A stretch of DNA of 64,000 nt from Gordionus sp. m RMFG-2023 (lineage: Eukaryota; Nematomorpha; Gordioida; Chordodea; Parachordodidae), in NCBI RefSeq assembly GCF_954871325.1, contig NC_088777.1, positions 4,342,509 to 4,406,508 on the forward strand, in the 5' to 3' direction. How positions within the stretch are numbered: position 1 is the first letter of the stretch; each line of letters starts with the position of its first letter. Below the pieces are notes generated by a model. That model had not been told where the DNA came from. It saw only the letters and a list, made by a program, of their open reading frames with translations, and did no database searches. Shown one piece after another: positions 33,813-44,700 of the stretch. The position numbers were made by a program, and so were the translations under genes.

Positions 33813-36166
33813 AGGACATCGGAAAATAATAATATAGATTTCCATATTTTGTCATTTATTATATTATGCATACAAAATAAACTAGCATATAAAAAATCAC
33901 ATAATGCAATAATATAATTCTTAGCAACTTACATTGACAAATGGTTATCAAACTAGTATAATTCTCTCCATTAGACAATATTTCATAGAATCGACTAATA
34001 AAGAAAAATTAATAGGCCTAAACCAAATCAACAATTTTTGTAGGAGAGAGTATAAACGACCAATCCAAATCATAAAACTATAGGTGGTTAGAGCTTCCTC
34101 TTAGATAGATAACATTATTGAAGCTAGATAAGTAATCGATAAAATTATTGTGAGATATTAAATTTCTAAAAGATTATCTTCCATTTTAAATGATATATAA
34201 ACGACTACACAGTTGACCATTATTGTTTATCTAAAATATGAAATTATATGCTCTCAGCCGTTATAGTAATAATCTTAAATTACATAGCAACGCAAATAAT
34301 AGATGCTGGTTAATTTGGCAGTAATAGCCATGACACTCACGATGTAAACTAATATCAGAATTTATTATGTTGGATAAATTGATAAAATAAAAACACTAAA
34401 AATCTTTGGAAGAAATAATTATGCAAATATATTGAAGCCTGGAGTTATTTACACGACAATGCCATATTAGAAATGAAATATTTTCTAACTATAAAATAAG
34501 GACCAGAATGATATGATGAAACAATTAAGATTTTATTTATTATCGCATCACCTTGGTATATTATATCTTAAAATAATAGTAGTTTGTAATAATATCAAAA
34601 ATATACTTGTATTAAAATTTTAACTCAAGACTGTTTTTCGAAAAAGAAAAAAATAACTTTCCTAAAAATACATAAAAAAAGAGAAGAAAAGATATCAAAT
34701 TTATTACATCTATTGCAGGATGAATAATAAAATGCTTAATTTTAAAAATTATTTATAACTAAATAGATGGCGTTAAATACTTGTTTATTATCAAAACATT
34801 TATTAGTAAAATTTATTATAATATTAACTGTAATATATTATATAACTCTCAAATCTCAAATACGTCTATAAAAGTGGCATTATATCTAATATTTTATAAA
34901 GAACTGTATATAGTAGAGGATTATAAGGTATATGTCTACTTACTTTTTATAAAGATATCTCTTATACTTATTTGAACCTTGAAAATATTTTTAAGGTATG
35001 ATAATAAAATTTCAAAATAAATATAGAGTTGATTAGTCATTTTGAACTCGGCTAATTACAATATTTGTTAATTTTCAAATAATATATGATTATATTTAAT
35101 TAGGGTTAAATAATAATTTAAATAATAAAAGTCAATTTAACCAACTGTTAAAGCTAAATTAATATTTAGTGAGTTATTGATATTATATTTTTAATACAGA
35201 ATTTGATTGCTAGCTGACATAGTGAAAATATAATTTATTTGTATTATTCTAATATAATACCTAAAATAATATTCATTTAATAAAAATTTAAATAGTCTTG
35301 TTAATTTCTAAATAATAAAATAATATATATATATTACTTAATGGAATTATAAAAGAAATCATTAAGTGGGCAATCAAAAAAATTTATTTTTAGTTCAAAG
35401 GGATATTAAGGAGCCATTAAAATAAAATTTTTTGCTTCAGGGGGCTATTCAAATTTTTCAGGGAGCTCGAGCCCCTGCGCCCCCTAGCGATGCCACTCCT
35501 AAAATATCAATATACAAGCTTAAAGTTTTTACATATGGTTGATAAAAATGCTATGACATCTTTTTGCTATATATCGATGCTTGCAGTATAATATTTTAGC
35601 TAATCGGTCTTTTTAACAATATTGCAGTAAATTAAGTATGCCGTGATACAAAATGACATCGTTCATCAAGAAACCATATAAATGAAAATTTGACATAAAA
35701 ATTTTTGTAGGAATACCTAATAAATTATTATTTATTAAATAAGAACATTCAAAAATTGAAGATTAATTATGTTATTGTAAAAAATTATACATTTATCTTA
35801 GAATAACTTATAATAAATATTTTATTTGGTTCTCTATTTGTTTTTTTATAATTCTAGGTCGGTCTATTCGGTTGGGAAGAATTGCAAACTGAATAGACAA
35901 CTGTGGTATGAAATGATCATATTATATATTCACAGTTCATTCAAAGCCAATATATTAATTTCCACATTAAGATATAGTTGTATTTATACATTTGAGCTAT
36001 AATAATAATGATCATCTTTTTATAAGAATATTCATTTTTAAACAAAGTAATATAATAACCACAATTTGCAGGTGGAATAGAATCACAAATGTTTTTGAAA
36101 GGTGGCATATTGTCAATATTTTTATTTTAGCAGAACTATAAGACATTCTCCAAGATAATTCGTGAA

Positions 36167-36382
36167 ATGACATATTTAAGAGAGAAAAATACTTCAGCTA
36201 TTTCAAATTTTTTATCTACGAAAATATTCCGTAAAACATCTACTTTTGCTTTAGTATGCATATGTGGTGGCATTATTTTTGAGAAAATAGTTGACAAGTC
36301 TGGAAATTATATATTTAATAGAATTAATAAAGGCAAACTATGGAAAGATGTACAGCACAAATTTGTTAAAGTTGGCGAATAG
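36167..36382 (+). CDS. UQCR10: Cytochrome bc1 complex subunit 9/10 (QCR9 family)
   Basis: A 71-residue, apparently single-exon gene. The protein is the small single-span subunit of respiratory complex III in the inner mitochondrial membrane, next to the iron-sulfur protein. The family core is plain: IFRKTSTFALVCICGGIIFE, in which RKTSTFAL precedes the membrane helix, then the C-terminal INKGKLWKDVQHKF, close to the animal consensus N-x-GKLWK-x-KHK. The N-terminal 22 residues are longer than in mammals. The first Met at 36167 is the only start in the frame close to the homology, but an upstream spliced start cannot be excluded. Flanks are AT-rich and repeat-laden. Confidence 0.9.
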   Translation: MTYLREKNTSAISNFLSTKIFRKTSTFALVCICGGIIFEKIVDKSGNYIFNRINKGKLWKDVQHKFVKVGE

Positions 36383-36984
36383 TATTTATATTTTTATTAA
36401 ATTACTACCATGAATTTAAAATATTACATACCTAAAATATTATACCCATATTAATTTTATAGACTAATATTAATTTAAGAATTTAAAAAATGCATTAATA
36501 ATTTGATTTTTATGATGATTGTTAGAAAATTTTGATTAATTATTTTGTGTTGTGAAAACTTATAAACCAATATTATTACAACTTCAATTTAATTTCAACA
36601 TTCATTAGAATATGTAGAATTTATAAAATACATTAATAATTTGATTTTTATGATGGTTGTTAGAAAATTTTGATTAATTATTTTGTGAGAAGTTATAAAC
36701 AAATATTATAACTAATTTCAACATTCATTATAATATTTGAGAACACTAAATTTTAGGCATATAGCCAGTAGTAAAGTAGAGAACACTAGATATAAGTTTA
36801 AAATAAGGAAAAAACATTTTAAGAAATAATTGAATTTGCATATTAATGAACACTTCATGATTCATCAAGCAGTCCTTAATCTATAATAGTATTTTTCTAA
36901 TATATTTCAATTATTTAATATTTTCTCCATTACACTTGTTAGCACTCATTTTTTTCCTTAAGAATAAACTTATTTATGAAGTAC

Positions 36985-37169
36985 CAGTGTTGTTAAACCA
37001 GCTTGGAGTTTAAAAAAAGGTTAACTCATAGCATTAAGGTTTATCATATAGATGGCACAAAGTTTAGAAAATCTATTACTGAAATCTCTAGGCTTATGAT
37101 ATTTTTCTGACTAAAATATTGAGTTAGCTTTTTAAAAATGGGCTCAAAATGAGCTATTTAACAATACTA
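36985..37169. mobile_element. hAT-type MITE (TAGTGTTGTTAAA family), diverged
   Basis: Starts CAGTGTTGTTAAACCAG and ends GCTATTTAACAATACTA. The interior shares AAATATTGAGTTAGC and the GGCTCAAAATGAGC block with the copies at 19461 and 46985. No clear target duplication survives. Confidence 0.7.
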
Positions 37170-37989
37170 CGAGACTACACCAGAAATTACATTGAATTGA
37201 TAAGTCCTATTACTAGGTAACATCAAATACCAAGGAAATCATTAAAAATCAATGGTATAGTCAGGATTTATTCAATGGAAAGTGTGGGGGGGGGGTTGGT
37301 TATGAAATTGGAGGCAAAACTCCCAACTCTCTATAAATCTATAATGCTGAGACCTGCCTATGATTATTCTTTTTATCAATATATAATATTAAATATTTTT
37401 ATAATATCATTTAAGTTGACTGATCAAGAAGTACTAATTCTAACATCTGTAAACATGTTTTGTGATTTATAAAACCTATGAGGACTCTCAATATAAAGTA
37501 GAAAAAAAGTTTTTAATAAAATTAAAAAATTTGCATCGTGCAAAAATTAAAAATTTATAAATATATGGTTTTTATTTAGTGCCTGACTAATACTTATTAA
37601 CTCAAGTTTTGTAAACCATTAATAAAACATCACATTTTAAGCATGAAGTGAGACAAGTTTTTGGAAACACAATTATGAAACAAATGCATTTTATTGCTTT
37701 AATCTGTGTGGTAGCTGGTTCAAAGGAAAAAAAAAATATTGGTAAAATATGATAAAAAGGAAAAAATTATTTGAAAAATGGGAAAAATTTATATCAATTT
37801 CTAACAATCTTGATTATTTGTTTTGTGTAAATTATTTAGTATGTCCCAAATATTATTTTGAACTCTCTTACCTTTTTCTATTGGATATTATTTTTAAATA
37901 ATATTGTGATAAATATTTTTTTTTTTTAAAATAAATCAATTGTTTATAAGAAAAAATTATACAATCTAATCATTTTTATAAGTTCACCT
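37170..37989. other. AT-rich intergenic DNA
   Basis: A TAGTCAGGATTT block followed by a run of nine or more G near 37260-37295 resembles the end of another hAT element, with no partner found. Nothing else is recognised. Confidence 0.45.
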
Positions 37990-39255
37990 CCATTTTATGG
38001 CGATTTCAAGGTTTGTCCAGGTTAAGGGTTTTCCCTCTGATTAATCATTGTCATTTATGACAGTCCTAAGCATCAATATTTGTATTATTCATTTTTCTCA
38101 ATTCCGCCGCTATTACCTTTATTCATGGTAGGCCTTCCTCTAGGTCTTGATCCTCCTACTTCCATCAATGTGAATCTCTTTAGCCAATGATCTTTTGCCT
38201 TACATTCCACATTTTTTCGCATTACCACTCCAATCACTTCTATACCCATTCTTGTTAGCAATTCCTTTATAGTTTTTCTCTCTATCAGCGATACTCCACA
38301 TATCCATCTAATCATCAACATCTCTAACGTCTAGCAATCTCCTTCAATTTACAAACCTACAGCCTTGGCACAAACTTTCTTTAAGTGATCCTGACACCTT
38401 TAAAAATGAGATCTATAACTAGTCGGTGCTGATTAATACATTTCTCTTCCTGTATTACTTTCATATTTTTTATTATGCTCCTATCACATCTCCTTACTCT
38501 AATCCACCCCACTTTTAGCACTACCCGACTTAAGGTCACCAGTTTTTCTAAAACTTTCTTAAACATTGTATTAAAAAAAATCATAATAGCACCACCAAAA
38601 TTCTCTCCCTTCCGGATTTCTCATACAGTAATTAAATCCTCCATGTACTATATCATAACCCTGACTGCTGGTTCCCATATGTCCATTCAGATCACCATTC
38701 AGGATAATACCCTCTTCATTAACCAGTCTCTATGTAACCTCTAATAGACTGTGCCAAAATGTTCTCTTCACTTCTTAACCGAACATATGATGATATTAAA
38801 TCGCATAGTTTTCTATCATGATAATCATAATCTGGTTATCTAGTCTTCTTACTTCTATTACTATGTCCACCTATTTCTCTGCAAACAATACGCCAACGCC
38901 AGCCGTACCATCATTAATTCCTTGCCAGAATGTATACCTTTTAATTTTCTTGCCAATCATTCTTGTGCATTACCTCTTGTATGCAACACATATCTATATG
39001 CCTTATACGCAGTGCATCGACCACTTCTCCCGTTATGCCCGACAATCCATTCGTAACTCTTAATCTAACCCCGTAAATTGGGTTCTGCATTTATTATCAG
39101 GTCGTTTATGGCCGTTATGTTTCACATTCACGAATGTGGTCCCATCAGGTTTTTCATTTCTTTTTGTCGTAGGCGTATAAGGAGGCCCACGGGGTACTTA
39201 TTTTGAAGCAAAGTTTTTATAATAGGATGCCCTTCCTGAAATCTGTTTAAGTGTT
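37990..39255 (-). mobile_element. LINE copy with the reverse transcriptase deleted
   Basis: This is a second member of the LINE family at 11907-14267, on the minus strand. From 39255 it carries the 5' part that the first copy lacks, including the start of an apurinic-type endonuclease (NGLSGITGEVVDALRIRHID, then MCCIQEV), then the endonuclease end (QHRLVIDL near 38430). At about 38330 it jumps from GCTAGACGT, which is 12030 in the first copy, straight to the segment equivalent to 13900. About 1.87 kb covering nearly all of the reverse transcriptase and the zinc finger is gone. The C-terminus GSRPRGRPTM remains near 38140-38110. Several frame changes and stops are present. Confidence 0.82.
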
Positions 39256-39813
39256 ACACCCCGCCAAGGAGAGTGATCCTACTAAAATAAGATAAAATTA
39301 TATCTAAAAGAGTGTAGTTTTAATTATATATGATTTTATAACACACCATCCTGAAACTGAAAATCAACATTATATTTACGAACAAATTTCTTATCCTATC
39401 TTTTACGAAATATGTTTCAAATTTAACAAACAATGGGGCCGAAATGGCAAAGTGACAAACATTTACTATCATGGTATAATTCCAAGCTATATCTAACCCT
39501 TTAAAATAAAATGTTGTTGGATAAAATAATAAATAAAGTTAAAATTATTAATGATAGTTAGCAGGACCACTTAAGTCAAGATAGAAACTTAGTAAAACAA
39601 TCTAAAGCTTCAGTAGAGAGTTTTTCATCAATTGGAAACTTATGAATAGTTTAGTTCTTTTAAGCAATTAAATTTAAATATTAATGTCAAGGAAATGAAT
39701 AATGCTCGTGATTGTTTATTTATTATTATTAAAATGATTTTTTAATTTAACAAACCAATCCTTTTTTTAAAAAATATTAGGTTTAATATTAGTTTAGGTT
39801 TTATATTTAGAAT
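39256..39813. other. AT-rich intergenic DNA, nothing recognised
   Basis: No reading frame, repeat family or RNA feature is convincing here. Confidence 0.5.
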
Positions 39814-40036
39814 TAGTGATCTGCATCGAGCCTAATTTTTCGCCCAAATTTATTTAAATATAGAAATTAATTTTTATAATTACTTAAAATATAAGACATA
39901 TGTTATATGTCGTTTAGTTTCAATAAATAAAATCAAATATTTTTATTTTACATAAAAAATTCTATATAAAATTGATAAATTTAGATATATTTAAAAAAAT
40001 TTCCAAACTCCGACCCGGGCCTAACTTAGATCTCTA
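39814..40036. mobile_element. MITE of the GATCTGCA family with perfect TSD
   Basis: It starts TAGTGATCTGCATCG and ends TTAGATCTCTA. The 8-bp target duplication TTTAGAAT is exact on both sides (39806-39813, 40037-40044). The interior from ATTTATTTAAATATAGAAAT onward matches 50070-50230. This is the best-defined member and sets the family as hAT-type by target-duplication length. Confidence 0.87.
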
Positions 40037-40044
40037 TTTAGAAT

Positions 40045-41768
40045 ATTAAATGATACTACATTGAAATTAGTATTATATAATTAACTTATTTATTATGTCA
40101 AAATTAAAACAACAAAAATCTAGTAATTTATTTTGTATCTAATATAAGTAATGATTACTAATAAAATTTAACATTTTTCATATAAAAATTATTTTATTTT
40201 GTAATAGTCAAAGTCTTTCCCTTTTATTATATTAAGTATTTTGATCAAATTTAGTAAATAGAATTTTATTTAAAAAAATTGATTTAAATCACTGATTTAA
40301 AAAAAAATCGGGGTGATTATAATGGATTTAAATCAAATTGATTTTTATTAGTCAGCCTTAGTTTATATGCATGCAATATCGTAAGAATATTTTTGTGCAT
40401 TAATCTAAATTATCAGCATTAATTTTTTAAGCTATATAATTAGACCATTTTTTTATAATCAATAGTTCTTTTAAGTGGATTTAAATTTCTTATAGTAATC
40501 CTTATAATTTGGTACTAGCTACATTTACGCTGCTTAAAAGCGACGAAATCTAGTCTTTAGCCGAAACTATCCTCAGATTTGGGAATTAGTAGGTATATAC
40601 ATTTAATGTATAACAGCATTTTTGTGCATAAATTTATATTTGTAAATTTAAAAATTGTGGCATTTTAAATCAAATTCCTGGCTACGCGCTAAGTAAATCT
40701 TAATTAAAATAAGTTATTTTTAATATTAAAATTTTAGGCAAAGATATAATTAAAAGGTAACAGCCATTTATTATTAATGGTTAAATATTTAAAACACATG
40801 CCCTTCCTCCATATAATATAATAATGATTTTCTTTTATCTTTTCCCCATATAAAATAGGATTGGCAGCAAATTAGAAACATAAACATCTTAAAAAATAAT
40901 TATAAGTAAAAAACCCGGCTTGGAACAGGAGCTGTTAAAGGTATAATTTTAAAGATCTTGTCCTGGATTTGAATAAAATCCACCAGGTCTAAAAATAAGC
41001 TTTTAACAAGAACTAAGCCGTTTTAATAAGTAGGAAAATGATGTAAAACCATAAAATTGATCGAACATGATTCAAAATAACGAAATTTAAAAAATTCCGT
41101 GGTAGACCATAAAATAAAATGATCACTAAGAAAATTTTTTAATGGTAAATCCTAACGTGTGGTAAGGTAATCGAGGGAAAATAAGCGAATAGGGGACAAG
41201 GGAGAATTTTGAGGAATGCAAAATATATAGTAATCCTTTATTCTTTTGGCGGCAACAGTCATTCTTTATCATACATTCATAATCTTGATATTCTTACTGA
41301 AAGGATCCAAAGATTGACAGCCTTACCATGCTTATAACCAAAAAGGGTCTTTAACAACTTGGACCGGGGGTGAAAATGATATTTAAAATCGTTAAAAGGT
41401 TTTAATTCTCTAGATCTTTTATTTTAATAAAATTTTGAAAACAAATCATAAGCCGAATTGTAACCATAGTCATTAAAGATTATTATTTTTTCGCCAATAT
41501 GTACTTTGCATAAAATATTTGGTACCCTGAAATAAATACGTCTAGCTATATCCTCCCTTCCCTTCACCCGCTCTTTTATAGCATAATTTGTATATTAAGT
41601 ACGGGCCATTTGATATCCTTATTTAATTACATTATATTATAATTATCATAACCCAAGAATTGTAAATGATGCTCGTCAAGTAATGCCAATTATAGATTTA
41701 ATACTTATAATGCAAATTTTATAAACATTCGTAAATAATTTATGATTCACAAAACAAAATTATAGGAT
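40045..41768. other. Intergenic DNA downstream of XPNPEP1
   Basis: AT-rich, with somewhat more balanced composition at 40900-41400. No gene, tRNA or repeat family is recognised. The XPNPEP1 3' UTR is expected next to 41768. Confidence 0.5.
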
Positions 41769-44700
41769 TTATGAAATTTTCTTATCAGGTATGGGCATGG
41801 CTTGATTTCTCAACCAATTCAAAGCGTCTAATTTTCCTAATTGTTCGAGTTCCTTTCCAACCAAATCTCTACAAAGCCGGTGATATTCATTTATTTGGTT
41901 TATCTATTAACACGATTAAAATACAGAAATTATAATTATAGTTAGGGGGAAAAAAATAAACAGGGATAATATTTGGTGAATAATAACATTTTTATCTCAA
42001 AAATAAAACAATTAAAAGTTATATTTGATAAAAATATTAGCAAATAATTATGCACTTATTCATTAAATAAAGATAGTATATTTATAAAAATTATTTTAAA
42101 TTTTTTTATTAGACATTCACTAAGGTGAAATAAACCTCTTGCTGGGTCAATAGCTTTTGGTCAATAAGGTTTGATTGATAGGGTACGAGAGTTAAGGATT
42201 CGAACGTTAAAAATGGTATTTCGTTAAAATTGTTCTTTTGAATTGTGTAATAAAATTAAAAAACATAAATATATTAACTATGATTTTAAAAATTCAAATG
42301 TCCTGCCTAAGATGTATTAAATAAAATGCAAGATAAAATTTTAGTGATATTGATTAGGGAGATTAGGTTAACTTCAAAAGCTTCATTTATCTCTTTTAGC
42401 ATTTGGAGAGATAATACAAACAAGAAAAATTAACATAAATATTATGGTATAAAATGATGCTGACGAGTAGCAAAATCGGGAATGGATTATAACAGTAATA
42501 AAATAGGATTTATAAATTCTAAAATAATCCTTAAGCTTTTTCTTAAATTAAGTCACAGAGGTTGGGACATCAGGCAAGTGGGTTAACTGGACTGCTAATT
42601 TATTCTAATCTTAAAAACTTACATGAATCTATAATAAAATTTATAAATACTTTAGTCTTCGCTTTGATCACGTAACAAGTATTTTCTATCCTTATCCCAT
42701 AATTTTGGGCCTCGTAATAGCCTGGCTCTATGGTCATGAGCATATTTTCTTGTAAACCGAATGCATCACAATCGTAAGAACTCGGCCTGGTGCTGATGCC
42801 GGCTGGACCTAAAAAATTTAAATTTGTTTAATAAAATGTAAAGGAAGAAGAGGGGTCAATGTCTTCCATGCAATGCTTAATGAGAAAGTCAGATAGAGTA
42901 AAAATAACGCGCGAACAATTTGAACATAAATGTTGGGTGGATATTAGGCTCATTCGTTTCTTTCCTAAAAAAAAATTGAATATAAAATGGAGAAAGGGGA
43001 GATTTCACCCCTTCCATCGCGAATTTGCCTGTTCGTATCATGATTTAACTAATAAAAATTTTCCCCCTAAATACCCCTCCCCCCCCACTATTCCTAAAAA
43101 CAATAATAACACTATAGAGAAGAATTTGAAAGGAAAATTAATTAAGGTTAATAACTATTCAAAATAACGACTATAATTGAAATTTTAATAATAAAAAAAT
43201 TAGAAAACCCAAAACTAGATAATTATACATAAAGAGGCACGTTTAACCCATTTTGAATCTTTCAAATTTGTAATAATACTACCTACCTTCGTGCACATTT
43301 AGGAAAGATCCCACGCCATGCCCAGTGCCGTGCAGATAGTCCAATCCATTGTCCCATAGGTATTGCCTGGCTAATACGTCTAAACGATAGCCTGATGAAG
43401 TTTGTTAAAAAAAAAATGTTTCATCATACAATGTTCACAATCAATCGTTTTAAGACAAATATAAATTTTTTAAAAAAAAAATGTAACATAGCTTAATGGT
43501 CTGCAATAAGTGATCTTAGAGATCTCCAATAAAATTTACGGAGAACCAAACTAATAATCGGCCCCCTCCTCTTAGAAGAATTCTGGTTACGCCTGATGAT
43601 GAAGTAGAGTACACCAATATAAAAAATATAAACGAATTTTATTTAAAATAAAGAAAAATAACATATCCAATCTTAACTCAATATTTAAAAAATGCAATGT
43701 TAATGACTCTAAGTAATCAAAAGACGATAATTCAATTTTCATACCTGCACACTACATACAAATGTAGTATATGAATTTGGTTCAAATACTTCTTCTTCAA
43801 GCCTCAACTCATAAACCCTAAACAATATAACTTAAACTCGGCGTTTCAAAGCGAGCATTTTGATATATGTTTTATTTCCATAGAAAAACCTTTGCAATTC
43901 TTAGGGAATACTGCCCGGGTTAAAGCTAGATGGCCCTTCAAAACGAGAGTATAGTTTTTCTTAAGTTCCGTGTCAGGTTCCTGGGTGCCTAAATACAATG
44001 TTCTAGTAACGTCGGTTGTGCCATACCTGATAGATTCAAAATAGGATCGGGAAAATAAATAGTGAAGATAAGGTAAACATTAAAAACTGGATTAATAATT
44101 TTATTTGTATACAAAAAAAAACTCCCGATTACTATGATCAGTAATTCTGTTTTTTTCTTTCCTTCATTTCTTTAATTATTACCAAATTCAACAAAATTAT
44201 CAAAAATTCACGATAACAAGTATTACAGCTTAGAATTACGAATTTCAAATGTGAACAATAAAATAGCATTCAAACGAATATTTAATTTACTAACGTGTAT
44301 TGGCTTCCTGAATCGCATAAATAAACTTCTTGTGGGCTTAGGGCGCGGTCAGTTAATTCGTTTGGACTGCAAAATAATTTTTGATAAAAATTAATAGTCA
44401 TTTTAAAGCAAATTGTGATATCTAAAATATAGTTTATAAAATGAAGAAAGAATTTTCGTCCAAAATTCATATCTGAAAAGGTAAATTTTTTTTAGTGGAT
44501 GGATAGATTTATAAATCTTAAAAAAAAAATAACAAGAATAAAGTAAGATTTAAAAAAAAATAACAAGAATAAAGTAAGATTTAAAAAAAAATGATAGGCA
44601 AATAGATTTCCTCTAATGAAGGTCAATAATTTAATAATCTGGGTTTCTCGGTTTGGTCCGAACTGGGGTAGTTTGGTCTTTAGAATGGGTTTAGCGGTAG

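Larger units (their letters stand above)
31493..33838. other. 2.3-kb insertion of unknown type in copy A
   Basis: It is bounded by the break in similarity to copy B. It contains GCCCA-rich blocks related to the MITE family (31540-31700 and 33240-33440), an unassigned stretch at 32200-32760 with short open frames, a 110-bp tandem repeat (33474-33730) and a TGACGT cluster (33753-33812). No transposase or terminal repeats are identified. Confidence 0.5.
31307..35496. mobile_element. Non-autonomous hAT-type element, copy A
   Basis: Ends CAGGGGCGTTGCTAG and CTAGCGATGCCACTC are imperfect inverted repeats, and flanks TTAAGATA and CTAAAATA agree at 6 of 8. Sequence 31307-31490 and 33840-35496 matches copy B (25543-27394) in inverse orientation. 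The 2.3 kb in between (31493-33838) is not in copy B and is therefore a secondary insertion. Confidence 0.7.
31238..35624. mobile_element. hAT-type MITE stretched by nested insertions
   Basis: The left end TAGTGTTGTCAAAAAGC (31238) and the right end CTTTTTAACAATATTG (to 35624) match the inverted ends of the TAGTGTTGTTAAA MITE family. A perfect 8-bp target duplication CAGTAAAT (31230-31237, 35625-35632) links them across 4.4 kb. Only about 70 bp at the left and 120 bp at the right belong to the MITE. The middle is the younger element at 31307-35496. Confidence 0.8.

Noticed and set aside
37255-37300. Another hAT element end (TAGTCAGGATTT plus G run)
   Set aside because: No inverted partner or target duplication was found.
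42859-43167. A 102-codon plus-strand reading frame
   Set aside because: It lies across XPNPEP1 intron 14 antisense to the gene, has no homology and shows intron-like composition.
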